Positions 52,571 to 61,550 of a stretch of 64,000 nt of DNA are shown here, one piece after another (within the stretch, counting starts at the first letter, position 1; the number at the start of each line of letters is the position of its first letter). The notes under the pieces were generated by a model. That model worked only from the letters and a program-made list of their open reading frames with translations. It did not search any database and was not told where the DNA came from. Made by a program: the position numbers and the translations under genes. Location: NCBI GenBank assembly GCA_024401645.1, contig JAKSKR010000011.1:1-64000 (forward strand), given 5' to 3'. The stretch comes from Paludibacteraceae bacterium (GTDB taxonomy: Bacteria; Bacteroidota; Bacteroidia; Bacteroidales; Paludibacteraceae).

Positions 52571-53116
52571 CTAAACGTCTAGTATTGCTTCTTCTATGTC
52601 GGCATTCCTTTCTTCCTTTTTTTTCAGGTGAAGAATTCGATTGCCAATGTTTTTCTTTAGCCTAAACATCCTACGATAACAGACTATAAGGAATTTTTCT
52701 TTATAAACGTCAAGAAAATCACAAAGTTCCTTAACATTTACATACAACTGTATCAACTCTTTTTTATCATTAGCAATAGACTTGTATTTATCCACATAAA
52801 AGTCGTGTACACATAGAATATAATACGAGTGGGCACCACTTGCAGTATCTAAAGAAAACAGATAAGGCTTGTTATCCATTTCCATAGTCCAATAATGTAA
52901 TGAATCAGCCATAACAACAGATCGAATTTCCTTTTTTTCTTTTCTACTCAACGTTATACCCGCTTCATTGTCTGCATCAATCCCAGAATCGAAATAAGTA
53001 TCATCATTACCAGGCGAAAATACATCTCTTGCCCTTTTCACATCTGAAAAAGGGACTGCCGCATATCCCAACATGCAGGAAAATAACAAAAGAAATACAA
53101 CTGAATGATGTTTCAT
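52571..53116 (-). CDS. Small secreted protein of unknown function
   Basis: A 181-residue protein; the ATG at 53116 gives a signal peptide (FLLLFSCMLGYAA). The longer frame upstream is non-coding. The body has an acidic linker (SPGNDDTYFDSGIDADNE), a strand-rich middle, then a basic helical C-terminus (RRMFRLKKNIGNRILHLKKK). Not recognised. Promoter box TAATTTTG at 53138-53145. Confidence 0.65.
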   Translation of the reverse strand: MKHHSVVFLLLFSCMLGYAAVPFSDVKRARDVFSPGNDDTYFDSGIDADNEAGITLSRKEKKEIRSVVMADSLHYWTMEMDNKPYLFSLDTASGAHSYYILCVHDFYVDKYKSIANDKKELIQLYVNVKELCDFLDVYKEKFLIVCYRRMFRLKKNIGNRILHLKKKEERNADIEEAILDV

Positions 53117-53137
53117 ATTCAAATTAATTATACCATA

Positions 53138-53145
53138 CAAAATTA
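53138..53145 (-). promoter_or_regulatory. -7 box of the 52.6-kb gene
   Basis: The minus strand reads TAATTTTG, 22 bases before the ATG at 53116. Confidence 0.55.
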
Positions 53146-53220
53146 GCAATAAAATGAAACAAAAGAGAAAAATCAGTGTTTGGCTAACACAAATTGCCAC
53201 GAAATATATCGCGTCTGCGC

Positions 53221-53236
53221 TATTGGTACAATTCGA
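53221..53236 (+). repeat. 16-bp direct repeat, copy 2
   Basis: Identical to 52501-52516, exactly 720 bases away. A partial third copy (TTTGTACAATTCAAG) is at 53324. Confidence 0.8.
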
Positions 53237-53319
53237 GCCTTTGTGCTGCACGAAGCGGGACTCCCCCTTCGGACAAGGGATGCAACCTTGCAACTTATAC
53301 GTTTAACCGATTTTTAGCC

Positions 53320-53327
53320 TAAATTTG
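53320..53327 (+). promoter_or_regulatory. -7 box of the 53.4-kb membrane protein
   Basis: TAAATTTG matches TAnnTTTG, 40 bases before the ATG at 53367. Confidence 0.55.
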
Positions 53328-53366
53328 TACAATTCAAGATTGTTAAACATCCATTTTTAATACCAT

Positions 53367-54257
53367 ATGAGCCTTTATCACGATTACACCATAAACTATA
53401 GTCCGTTTCGCCGTGCACTGTTTTTCATTGCAGGCTGCCTGCTCTTCTCTTGCTGGTTTATGATTTTTAGGAAAAACGACCTGCCTGTAATGGCCGTTTC
53501 TGCTATTTTTCTTGCAGTACCGGCATTCATTTGTTTTTGGCTTGCGTTAAACAATAAACACATAAAACTTAACGACAATGGCATTGTTACAGATGATGGG
53601 AAGAAAACGATTCCATGGAAAGATATAAAATATGTCTACATAGAAAAGAAATCGGACACAAGCAACCTACTAATAGAATACCAGAATGTGGGACATGAAA
53701 CGATTGACATAGACGGCCTAAACATAAAACCCTCAAGATTCAGGATGTTGGTCAAAGAATGCAGTGGCAAAGACATGGGTGCCAAAATTTGCAAACAGAG
53801 AGATGAACTTGTGGAAAAAGTGACTCAACAGAAAAAACTGAACGAGGAAGACAAAAAGGATGAATTGAGAAGGATTGACGGTCTGCTTACCGCACTCGAC
53901 ACTCTCGACGAGAAAATAAAGACCAACCTGATGCCCATGGTAATTATATCGATCATCGCAGCGTCTGCATTTTTTTTCTACGTTTCCCATAGAGAAGACC
54001 TGTGGGAGCTCATTGGTTTCTGCTTTCCTATGCCTTTCATTGCCACATTCACTATTTTCTTTACATACATGGTCATTTTAAGGGAAGCAACCTATAACCT
54101 TCCGCAGATTAAAGCTTTAGATAAAAAAGAGTTAGAAAAATACGAGAAAATGGTGTTCAGCAGCAATAACAATTATTCCTTTTTGAAACCAATGGCAATA
54201 GTGGGCGCATTGGCAAGTTTAGCCTACATCATTTACTTCATTTACATCTTATGCTAA
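53367..54257 (+). CDS. Multi-pass membrane protein with cytoplasmic insert
   Basis: A 296-residue protein. Two membrane helices (about 15-35 and 42-60) are followed by a beta-rich soluble segment (VTDDGKKTIPWKDIKYVYIE, PH-like in style), a charged helix (residues 150-190), and three more membrane helices towards the C-terminus. No known catalytic motif. Function unknown. Confidence 0.7.
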   Translation: MSLYHDYTINYSPFRRALFFIAGCLLFSCWFMIFRKNDLPVMAVSAIFLAVPAFICFWLALNNKHIKLNDNGIVTDDGKKTIPWKDIKYVYIEKKSDTSNLLIEYQNVGHETIDIDGLNIKPSRFRMLVKECSGKDMGAKICKQRDELVEKVTQQKKLNEEDKKDELRRIDGLLTALDTLDEKIKTNLMPMVIISIIAASAFFFYVSHREDLWELIGFCFPMPFIATFTIFFTYMVILREATYNLPQIKALDKKELEKYEKMVFSSNNNYSFLKPMAIVGALASLAYIIYFIYILC

Positions 54258-54267
54258 CACTACCGAA

Positions 54268-54321
54268 AATAAAGAGACTCGGCCTGCACCTCAAATAGGG
54301 GGCGACCGAGCCTCTTTTATA
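54268..54321. terminator. Convergent-gene terminator
   Basis: AAAGAGACTCGGCC ... GGCGACCGAGCCTCTTTTA can form an interrupted stem. It lies between the membrane protein gene and the pdxJ operon. Confidence 0.65.
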
Positions 54322-54343
54322 TTTTCAAATAGTTTCGTTCCGC

Positions 54344-55021
54344 TTATTCTGCGTTAATGAAGTCGCACACCTTGTCAATCTGTTCGGCAATAGAGGAGCC
54401 GAACTTGCCATCGAAGAAAGCACTGCCAATGGTGAAAGCCCAAGGCTGCACATCTTTAACGAACTGCAAGCGCTCGTAACTGTCGATGCTACCCGCCACA
54501 CAGACCGGGATGCCGGTTTCGGCCACCACATCCCTTATCAGCTGTTGGGCATCTTCGTTGTAGCGGAAACCTAAAAGGTCAATGCCATAAGCGCCTTGTT
54601 CCTTCAACTTCTTGCCCGCCTCTACCATAGACGCAATGCTGCCTTCAAGAATGGAAGGACGGCCGGTAATGTTGCCAACAAAAGGCATATAGGCAATGTG
54701 GTGCTGCTGGCAGAGTTGGTGGATGGCCGGCGAGTAGCACGTACCCATAAGTACGTCGCAACCGCAGGTTACAGCCATTTGTGCGCCTTCAAGCCCCTCG
54801 GCCTCGGTGTAGGCAACCACCTCGAGCACCGTGCGCTTGCCACATTCCTTCATTTTGGCATAGATGCGCTGCATTTCCTCAATGGGTAGGGGTTGTTCCT
54901 TGAATCCCCAATACAACGCCTTGGTATGCTTACATTGCTCAAAGACCTGAAACGCATTCTCGACGGTGAGGTCGTTGTGGGTGAGCATGACAATGAGTTC
55001 TGGCTTCATAACAGTATTCAT
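54344..55021 (-). CDS. TIM-barrel protein coupled to pdxJ
   Basis: A 225-residue cytoplasmic beta/alpha-barrel-like protein: ELIVMLTHNDLTVENAF, RTVLEVVAYTEAEGL, VTCGCDVLMGTCYSP, YGIDLLGFRY, GIPVCVAGSIDSYERL and WAFTIGSAFFDGKF look like successive barrel strands with a C-terminal phosphate-binding site. The ATG at 55021 overlaps the pdxJ stop (TAATG), which implies coupled translation. This suggests work on a phosphorylated small molecule, perhaps linked to vitamin B6. The substrate is unknown. Confidence 0.75.
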   Translation of the reverse strand: MNTVMKPELIVMLTHNDLTVENAFQVFEQCKHTKALYWGFKEQPLPIEEMQRIYAKMKECGKRTVLEVVAYTEAEGLEGAQMAVTCGCDVLMGTCYSPAIHQLCQQHHIAYMPFVGNITGRPSILEGSIASMVEAGKKLKEQGAYGIDLLGFRYNEDAQQLIRDVVAETGIPVCVAGSIDSYERLQFVKDVQPWAFTIGSAFFDGKFGSSIAEQIDKVCDFINAE

Positions 55022-55737
55022 TAATCCTTTAAACAAGCAAGGTACTGGTGTATGGTTTCTTCAATGCCGAGATAGAGAGCATCGCTGATGAGCGCATGGC
55101 CAATGGAAACCTCGTCGCACCAAGGAATCTGCTGGTGGAAGTAGGCCAAGTTTTCGAGGCTAAGGTCGTGACCGGCATTAAGTCCGAGTCCGCATTCGCG
55201 TGCCACCTTTGCCGCTTCTACATAAGGAGCAATGGCTTTCTCGCGATTAGCGGCATAGTTCGAAGCATAGGCCTCGGTGTAGAGTTCCACACGGTCGGCA
55301 CCAATTTCGGCAGCCTTGCGAATCATTTCGGGAATAGGGTCGACGAAGAGCGACACACGAATGCCGTAGCGCTTGAACTCAGCCACTATTCCACGCAAGT
55401 AGTCGGCATGCTTAACCGTATCCCAACCGGCATTGCTGGTAATGGCATCTTCGGCATCGGGCACAAGCGTTACCTGGGCGGGCTTCACCTTTGTTACCAG
55501 CTCAATGAACTTTGGCACCGGATTACCTTCAATGTTGAACTCTTGGGTAAGGAGCGGACGAAGTTCGGTTACATCGGCATAACGCACATGACGTTCGTCG
55601 GGGCGTGGATGTACGGTGATGCCTTGTGCACCAAAGCTTTCGCAATCTAAAGCAAATTTCACCAAATTTGGCATGTTGCCGCCACGTGCGTTACGAATGG
55701 TGGCAACCTTGTTGATATTTACACTTAACTGGGTCAT
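55021..55737 (-). CDS. pdxJ: Pyridoxine 5'-phosphate synthase
   Basis: A 238-residue enzyme of the deoxyxylulose-dependent vitamin B6 pathway; it joins 1-deoxyxylulose 5-phosphate with amino-acetone phosphate. The start at 55737 (MTQLSVNINKVATIRNARGG) is the family start; the longer frame is AT-rich leader. Marks: GITVHPRPDERHV, VTLVPDAEDAITSNAGWD, RVSLFVDP, RVELYTEAYA, LGLNAGHDLSLENL and VSIGHALISDAL. All belong to the PdxJ barrel active site. Confidence 0.96.
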   Translation of the reverse strand: MTQLSVNINKVATIRNARGGNMPNLVKFALDCESFGAQGITVHPRPDERHVRYADVTELRPLLTQEFNIEGNPVPKFIELVTKVKPAQVTLVPDAEDAITSNAGWDTVKHADYLRGIVAEFKRYGIRVSLFVDPIPEMIRKAAEIGADRVELYTEAYASNYAANREKAIAPYVEAAKVARECGLGLNAGHDLSLENLAYFHQQIPWCDEVSIGHALISDALYLGIEETIHQYLACLKD

Positions 55738-55789
55738 CGTTTTCTTTTTTTCGGTAAAAATACATTGTTTCTTGAAAACAGAACAACTC

Positions 55790-55830
55790 TTGTTCCGAAC
55801 CGGAAAACAATTGTTCCGAATAGGGAAAAC
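55790..55830. promoter_or_regulatory. Tandem ~20-bp repeats upstream of pdxJ
   Basis: TTGTTCCGAACCGGAAAAC (55790) and TTGTTCCGAATAGGGAAAAC (55811) are direct repeats about one helix turn pair apart, 53 bases upstream of pdxJ and 146 bases before the GH16 start. They could be a two-site operator for either gene. Confidence 0.45.
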
Positions 55831-55975
55831 GTTTGTTTGTGAAACCATTCAAAAAAAGGGGAAATACAATAAAAGGCAAACAAAAATCCTCACTCTTTTT
55901 ATCAAAAAGAAGCCATTAATAACGAACAAGAAACAAACATTCATTAAATTTACAGACATTGGAAAAACAACCTAT

Positions 55976-58081
55976 ATGATCAAGAAACTGACACTTATTG
56001 TTTCTATGCTTTGTTGCGTACATGCCTATAGCAAAGAAGACTGGAAGCTCGTCTGGGCAGACGAGTTTGAGTACGAAGGAACTCCCGACCCTACCAAATG
56101 GTCGTTCGACACCGAAGGCAACAATTGGGACTGGGGTAATGACGAGGCCCAGAACTACACTCCTGCCGAAAAGAAGAACGCATGGGTTAGCGACGGCAAC
56201 CTGACAATTGAAGCCCGCAAGGAAACCTACACCTGGCCTGGCGACGGACAAACCAAGCAATACACATCGGCTCGCTTAAGAACTTTGGGCAAGGGCGACT
56301 GGACCTATGGCAAGGTGGAAGTGCGTGCACAACTGCCTACCGGACGCGGCATGTGGCCAGCCATTTGGATGCTGCCTTCTGATAACATTTATGGCGAATG
56401 GCCTAACAGCGGTGAGCTTGACATTATGGAAAACGTAGGATTCGACCCTGACAAGGTTCACTGCAACATACACACTGGTGCCTACAACCACAAGATGGGC
56501 ACCAACAAGGGCAACACGGTTACTGCCCCTTCGGCACCTAGCCAAGACTACCACCTGTATAGCATGATATGGGATGCCGAGAAAGTCATCTTCTACTTCG
56601 ACAACGAGCAGGTGTTCCGTTTCGACAACGAGCACAAGTCGTTCAAGGAATGGCCATACGACCAAAAGTTCCACCTGTTGCTTAACATTGCCGTTGGCGG
56701 CGGTTGGGGCGGCGAACAAGGTATTGACGACAACATCTTCCCACAACGCATGCTGGTAGACTACGTTAGGGTTTACCAAATGAGCGAGGTTGAAGAGAAA
56801 GATGCCGTTTTGAGCCTTAACGTCAGCACACCGGCAGACGTCATCTGCCAAGGAGAAAAAGTTGTGTTGAAAGTAGACACCACTGGTACCGGCATCATTT
56901 TGCAGCCTGACAAATACGAGATTGAGGTCTTGGAAAAAACTAACGGCACAACACAGCGCGTAAGCGAGCTGCACAAGTCGATACAGGAAGGCAACATGGT
57001 GTACACCTTACAACCTGACACCAATGCAACACGCATTACCTACAAAGTAAACATAAAATACCGCGAGGGTGAAGGTGAATTTGAGCAAATGGTTTCAGAT
57101 TCGGTGGAAATAACAACCGTGAGACCACTTCAATACACCATACCAGAACTACCTGCCTTGTGCGGTGGTGAAGAGCTAGAGTTTGTAGTTGCCGTAGAAA
57201 ACGCCACAAACTATTCATTCGTAGATAATCCAGACATTATTAATACATACGGCAACCAACTAACCATAAGACCAACATTCGACGCCACAGAAGGCAACGT
57301 TATGACAAAGGTCTATGAATGTTACCTACGCAACGATGGATGCCCTAGCTTGCATATAGAAATTCCGGTTATCGTCCACCGTCCTTTATCAGGTTCTATT
57401 GCCGGTCCGACATACGTGTGTGAAGATGATGTTGCGGTTTTAGATGCATCGTCTTACAATGCCGACACATACGAATGGACATCACTAGATTCAGATTCCC
57501 AGATTTCACAGGAAGCCACCGTAATCGACACCATACAAAATTATAGTCAAGCCTATATGGTTAACATGACGCGTGGAGCCTGCACTGCAGAAGAAGTTTA
57601 CAAAGTGGCAGCATCGTCTCGTCCTAGTATTTTATCGATAGACAGCATCGATGTTCTTACGGTAGAATGCATTGTGGAAGAATGGTCAGGAACTTATCCT
57701 CTGGAATTCCGAATCGATACTGAAGATTATCAAACATCAGGAACTCTAACCGCAAAAACATTCGGCCTTCACACCATCTCTGTTAGAGACGCGATAGGCT
57801 GTGCCAGCACCATCGAGTTCTATATTATCAATCCAGAAGACAATCATGTAACAGCAGTGGGAAGTAGCAACAAAGCAACCATCTACCCTACCATTGCAAC
57901 CAACGAGTTGAACATTGCCGATGTTAAGGAAGGAACACCTTTCAGCATTTGTTCAGCAAACGGCGCGCAGTTACTTTCAGGAAAAGTATCGGAAGACAAA
58001 GCTATTGACATCAGAAGCCTGCAGAACGGTTACTTCCTTTTGATAATTGGCAACAAAGCCTATCCATTCGTTAAGGAATAG
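55976..58081 (+). CDS. Secreted GH16 beta-glucanase (laminarinase-like) with sorting domain
   Basis: A 701-residue protein; the ATG at 55976 gives a signal peptide (IVSMLCCVHAYS). The GH16 jelly roll spans about residues 20-265 (WKLVWADEFEYEG, GMWPAIWMLPSD). The catalytic ExDxxE is GELDIMENVG (Glu147, Asp149, Glu152). Ig/PKD-like modules follow (about 270-610). The last ~75 residues (IYPTIATNELNI ... NGYFLLIIGNKAY) match a type-A T9SS sorting domain. The GH16 subtype fits endo-1,3(4)-beta-glucanase, so a GH3 enzyme such as the one at 61.7 kb could finish the products. Confidence 0.93.
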   Translation: MIKKLTLIVSMLCCVHAYSKEDWKLVWADEFEYEGTPDPTKWSFDTEGNNWDWGNDEAQNYTPAEKKNAWVSDGNLTIEARKETYTWPGDGQTKQYTSARLRTLGKGDWTYGKVEVRAQLPTGRGMWPAIWMLPSDNIYGEWPNSGELDIMENVGFDPDKVHCNIHTGAYNHKMGTNKGNTVTAPSAPSQDYHLYSMIWDAEKVIFYFDNEQVFRFDNEHKSFKEWPYDQKFHLLLNIAVGGGWGGEQGIDDNIFPQRMLVDYVRVYQMSEVEEKDAVLSLNVSTPADVICQGEKVVLKVDTTGTGIILQPDKYEIEVLEKTNGTTQRVSELHKSIQEGNMVYTLQPDTNATRITYKVNIKYREGEGEFEQMVSDSVEITTVRPLQYTIPELPALCGGEELEFVVAVENATNYSFVDNPDIINTYGNQLTIRPTFDATEGNVMTKVYECYLRNDGCPSLHIEIPVIVHRPLSGSIAGPTYVCEDDVAVLDASSYNADTYEWTSLDSDSQISQEATVIDTIQNYSQAYMVNMTRGACTAEEVYKVAASSRPSILSIDSIDVLTVECIVEEWSGTYPLEFRIDTEDYQTSGTLTAKTFGLHTISVRDAIGCASTIEFYIINPEDNHVTAVGSSNKATIYPTIATNELNIADVKEGTPFSICSANGAQLLSGKVSEDKAIDIRSLQNGYFLLIIGNKAYPFVKE

Positions 58082-58108
58082 GCACGGAAACAGCAACACT
58101 TGAAATAA

Positions 58109-58149
58109 TAAACGGGCGGACAACCATAAATGGTTATCAGCCCGTTTTG
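58109..58149 (+). terminator. Terminator after the GH16 gene
   Basis: AACGGGCGGACAACCAT - AA - ATGGTTATCAGCCCGTTTTG forms a long, slightly bulged stem ending in T-rich sequence. Confidence 0.8.
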
Positions 58150-58457
58150 TTTGAAATCAGCCAACTGGCTGTTTATTTTTTTGCGCAAGGTCTTTTAGTC
58201 CCATAATTCTGTTAACGAAAGATGGCGTTTATTCCACAAAAACACCCACATTTCATATTCCACAACATAGTCTTTTAGCCTAAAGTAATAGATACAGCAT
58301 TAAGAACCAAACAATTAGCAAGACAGCTGCATTACAAGGGAGAAGGAAAAAGAAGAGCGTGCCAAAACTTTGGCACGGCATTTGCACTACACTAGTCAGA
58401 AAGGCTTATGAAACCTTTCGGGAAACAAATTGTAGAACTTCTTAATACGATAGGCTT
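58150..58457. other. Long leader of His-rich gene 2
   Basis: About 300 bases without a gene. It contains the palindrome CGTGCCAAA - AC - TTTGGCACG (58358-58377) shared with His-rich gene 1, and two copies of AGGCTTATGAAA (58402 and 58452), the second being the start codon context. No clear TAnnTTTG box. Confidence 0.55.
58358..58377. promoter_or_regulatory. Palindromic site upstream of His-rich gene 2
   Basis: A perfect 9-bp inverted repeat, CGTGCCAAA - AC - TTTGGCACG, 80 bases before the ATG. It pairs with the site at 52331 in front of the paralogue. Confidence 0.65.
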
Positions 58458-58802
58458 ATGAAAACTTTAAATATTGTAAAAGCAATTGTAACATCAATTC
58501 TTTTAACTGTAGGCACCTTGGCAGCAAACGCACAAGTATTTGTAAACGTTAGCGCTGCAGTTCCTGTTCCGGTTGTTCGCACCCACGTGGTTGCAGCTCC
58601 CGCTCCTGTAGTGGTTGCAGCTCCTGCACCAGTTGTTTACTCGGCACCAGCACCGGTGGTTTATTGCGGACATGCCCACCACCACCACGTTAGCTCTTGC
58701 TACCATGCACCAGCACACCACGTTCACCACGCAGCTCCAGTGCATCACCACCATACGCCAGCACACCACCATCATGCGCCAGCACATCACCACCACCGTT
58801 AA
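58458..58802 (+). CDS. Exported His-rich repeat protein 2
   Basis: A 114-residue paralogue of the protein at 51897: signal peptide (LTVGTLAANAQ), then APAPVV repeats, the same YCGHAHHHHVSSCYHAP core, and HHHHxPA tail units. It is one AAPAPVVV repeat shorter. Metal binding through His clusters is likely. The shared upstream palindrome suggests co-regulation although the genes are 6 kb apart on opposite strands. Confidence 0.8.
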   Translation: MKTLNIVKAIVTSILLTVGTLAANAQVFVNVSAAVPVPVVRTHVVAAPAPVVVAAPAPVVYSAPAPVVYCGHAHHHHVSSCYHAPAHHVHHAAPVHHHHTPAHHHHAPAHHHHR

Positions 58803-58837
58803 CTGATGGTAGGCATTAAGGTAAAAGCTTCTATACA

Positions 58838-58875
58838 GAATAGGCGGACATTCGTTTAACGATTGCCCGCCTATC
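58838..58875. terminator. Weak convergent terminator
   Basis: TAGGCGG ... CCGCCTA with an inner CGTTTAACG can fold into a hairpin between the convergent His-rich and hydrolase genes. The U-run is poor. Confidence 0.45.
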
Positions 58876-58900
58876 TTCTTATCATAGTAAAGAATTTGGT

Positions 58901-59815
58901 TTACCAGTTTTTGAATTGGGTCTCCCAACCATTTGCATTACAATAAGCACCGCCATTGGTTAAGAAATCGGCTCTACGGAATTCCTCACCACACAGGTGC
59001 CAACGCATCCATGCAACCACCGTTGGGACACCGCCCCAAGGGCCATAGCCATGACCTTCATTGCCTTTAATGCCAAGCCACATAGGCGCCTTGTTGTCTC
59101 TGTTGCCATAGTCACCAACAGCGTTATCGTAAGCCATATCGGTGTGACCAGTTATAAAACCAGTGGGAATAGTCAATTTAGTAGCACCAGCGTGACTAAA
59201 ATCGCCAGAGTTCATCAACATAAGCGTTGCCACACGAGAGTCGATATTGGCACAGCCTTCGGCCATGACGCCACCTTGAGAGTGTCCGCAAACACCAACA
59301 CGCTCCATGTTCAACTTATTATAGAAACGGGCAGCCGGATCGTTGTTCATCTGTTCAATCCAGTCAAAAGCCTTTTTGGCATCAGCACCTTCCCAAGTAG
59401 ATGGCTGGGAATAAACAATAAAGCCCATAGATGCCAATCGCTTGATGAGAACAGGTTGAGATCCAGGAGTTTCGCCACCGCCAGGACAGAAAATCACAAC
59501 AGGGTGACGTTCGTTTGGGTTTGAAGTCAACTCTTTCGGATAACAAAGGACTCCATTCCCAGGACCCATATTTTCCTTCCATTCGTAAGCACAAGGACCA
59601 TCAACATCTACATTGTCACCTCGAACGTACATTTTAATTGCTTGAGGCTCTGGTTCGAGTTCCTCTGCTACGATATCGAAATCGACAAAATTAACATCAC
59701 GTGTGTCATAAAAGACTTCAGAACCATCGTTCAGCACAACGCGCATGCGGCTGTAATCGGCATAGCTACCAATAGACAATAAAAATGCCACCGCCATTAG
59801 AAACTTTTTTCTCAT
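58901..59815 (-). CDS. Secreted alpha/beta hydrolase
   Basis: A 304-residue protein with a signal peptide (LLSIGSYAD). The N-terminal ~60 residues (YSRMRVVLNDGSEVFYDT) look like a short domain common in Prevotella secreted proteins. The hydrolase core has the oxyanion segment VIFCPGGGETPG, the nucleophile elbow VCGHSQGGVM, and a late histidine in NEGHGYGPWGG. It resembles the dienelactone hydrolase/PETase-like lipase group. An esterase on a plant or host ester is likely. The substrate is unknown. Confidence 0.82.
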   Translation of the reverse strand: MRKKFLMAVAFLLSIGSYADYSRMRVVLNDGSEVFYDTRDVNFVDFDIVAEELEPEPQAIKMYVRGDNVDVDGPCAYEWKENMGPGNGVLCYPKELTSNPNERHPVVIFCPGGGETPGSQPVLIKRLASMGFIVYSQPSTWEGADAKKAFDWIEQMNNDPAARFYNKLNMERVGVCGHSQGGVMAEGCANIDSRVATLMLMNSGDFSHAGATKLTIPTGFITGHTDMAYDNAVGDYGNRDNKAPMWLGIKGNEGHGYGPWGGVPTVVAWMRWHLCGEEFRRADFLTNGGAYCNANGWETQFKNW

Positions 59816-59919
59816 CGTTCTATTAGATTTTTAGTTAGCGTAGTTTACCAGAAACCAGTTATAGACCAGTTTCCAAGAAATAAATGAAGTTAATTAGGTA
59901 TACATTACTTTTTCGGGTG

Positions 59920-59927
59920 CAAATATA
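59920..59927 (-). promoter_or_regulatory. -7 box of the hydrolase gene
   Basis: The minus strand reads TATATTTG, about 105 bases before the ATG at 59815. Confidence 0.5.
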
Positions 59928-60023
59928 AGTCCTTAAGCCTTACATTTTTCATTTTTGTATATGTTTTTCAGCATAGAAAAGAGAATAGACTGACGCTTTA
60001 ACAAAAGAGTTCGGGAAAATCGA

Positions 60024-60031
60024 TATTTTTG
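60024..60031 (+). promoter_or_regulatory. -7 box of the 60-kb membrane protein
   Basis: TATTTTTG matches TAnnTTTG, 38 bases before the ATG at 60069. Confidence 0.5.
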
Positions 60032-60068
60032 TTCCTGTTAGCAATCTCATTTTTCAAAAAAAAGACTT

Positions 60069-61550
60069 ATGACAAGTTTCAGCATAATATGGACAATATC
60101 GGTAGCTATCATTTTTGTAATGGCGACACATTACGCAAAATGGATAAAAAAGCTATGGACACTAAACAATGCCGTAAAAGCACAAAACAAAGAAATTAGC
60201 ATTGCCGACGCCATAGACCAGGAAAAATTCCACAACAGCATATTATACATTATGCTGACATTCGTCCAAAACCAAAGCGAATTCATCCCAGATTCTATTC
60301 AATTCATTGGCAAATATATTTTTGAGGCAATACCTGAAAATTACCAGAAAAAAGCAATAGAGCTTCTTGATTATTACACGCAAGATGCAGCACAAACCAG
60401 CCGCATTTCTGTCTTGCGGTCTCTAACCGACCGCAAAGTGTCAGTATATAGTCACTTAACAGACAAGACTAGTTATAGTCACCACGTGAACGAAGGCTAC
60501 AGCAAAAACCTTAACGACGTATTAAGCTACACGGGCAAGCTATACGTTGTTTACCTAATAGCTAGGCTCTTATATATATCAAGCCAAAGAACTAATAATT
60601 ATATAACAATAGATACCTTGCGACGCTTTTTCAAACTTGCGCAAAAGGACCTACACATAAGCATTGCAGACAGTAAGTCGTTGTGGGATGCATGTACCGA
60701 AGTTTGGAATACTCTTAACACAAAACAATCGACCACAGATTTAGGAAATTGGTATGCAACCAACATAACAGCAAAGAATGCTAAATATCCGCCTTACGGC
60801 ACACTTGGTAACATACACCGCATAGAAATACTGGGGCTGACAAACCAAGAACTGGACATCGATATAAGCCAAAAGAACAAGGAACTAAACAAGAAACTCA
60901 ACTATCTATTTATGGCGGCTCTCTTATTTTGTTCCTTGTCAATTCTAATAACAAACATCAACATTGGTTTCGACGCACTAAATTCCGCAGGTATCTTCTG
61001 CTTCATAGGGGCGGCGATTATTCTTGCATATCAGAAAGCAGATGTACACTCTCCATATAAGTTTATAAGGGGAACCCAAAACACAGAAAAAGAAAACACC
61101 CAATGCCTAATAAAAACAATTTCGGGAGCTTTCATTCTAATATTGACATTCATTCTAGATTCCAATGTTCTTTTCCAATTGGCCAACCATGAATTTGCGA
61201 GTCACTATACATTCGAAAGATACATATACTTTAAAAACAAACACGATGAAAATGCCTCTTATAGCGACGAAATGTACTACTACGCAAAAATACCGTTCAG
61301 AATCGACGCCATTAGCCCAAATGATTTACCTCCACGTGAGCTTTCTCCATTCGACAAGTACGCTACAACATTTTTAGGCATTTCTTGTTTTTACCGCGAG
61401 CAAGGCCACCAACCAATTGTTACCGTGTATGGCCGAAAAAAAGATTACGAAAACACACACCGTAAAAATTCTTCATCTGTCAATAAAAACAAGATATACG
61501 TTACAAAAGGTTTCTACAACCATTTTTCTGGTATTGTGGAATATTATTAA
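60069..61550 (+). CDS. Large membrane protein of unknown function
   Basis: A 493-residue protein. One N-terminal membrane helix (residues 3-20), a long soluble helical region (30-270), two helices around 285-330 (LNYLFMAALLFCSLSILI, then IFCFIGAAIILAYQ), a further helix near 355-375, and a C-terminal soluble segment with several Tyr. No catalytic motif is recognised. It stands alone between the hydrolase and GH3 genes. Confidence 0.7.
   Translation: MTSFSIIWTISVAIIFVMATHYAKWIKKLWTLNNAVKAQNKEISIADAIDQEKFHNSILYIMLTFVQNQSEFIPDSIQFIGKYIFEAIPENYQKKAIELLDYYTQDAAQTSRISVLRSLTDRKVSVYSHLTDKTSYSHHVNEGYSKNLNDVLSYTGKLYVVYLIARLLYISSQRTNNYITIDTLRRFFKLAQKDLHISIADSKSLWDACTEVWNTLNTKQSTTDLGNWYATNITAKNAKYPPYGTLGNIHRIEILGLTNQELDIDISQKNKELNKKLNYLFMAALLFCSLSILITNINIGFDALNSAGIFCFIGAAIILAYQKADVHSPYKFIRGTQNTEKENTQCLIKTISGAFILILTFILDSNVLFQLANHEFASHYTFERYIYFKNKHDENASYSDEMYYYAKIPFRIDAISPNDLPPRELSPFDKYATTFLGISCFYREQGHQPIVTVYGRKKDYENTHRKNSSSVNKNKIYVTKGFYNHFSGIVEYY

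Noticed and set aside
55616..55975. Long N-terminal extension of the GH16 protein
   Set aside because: It runs antisense over pdxJ and AT-rich leader. The signal peptide at 55976 fixes the start.
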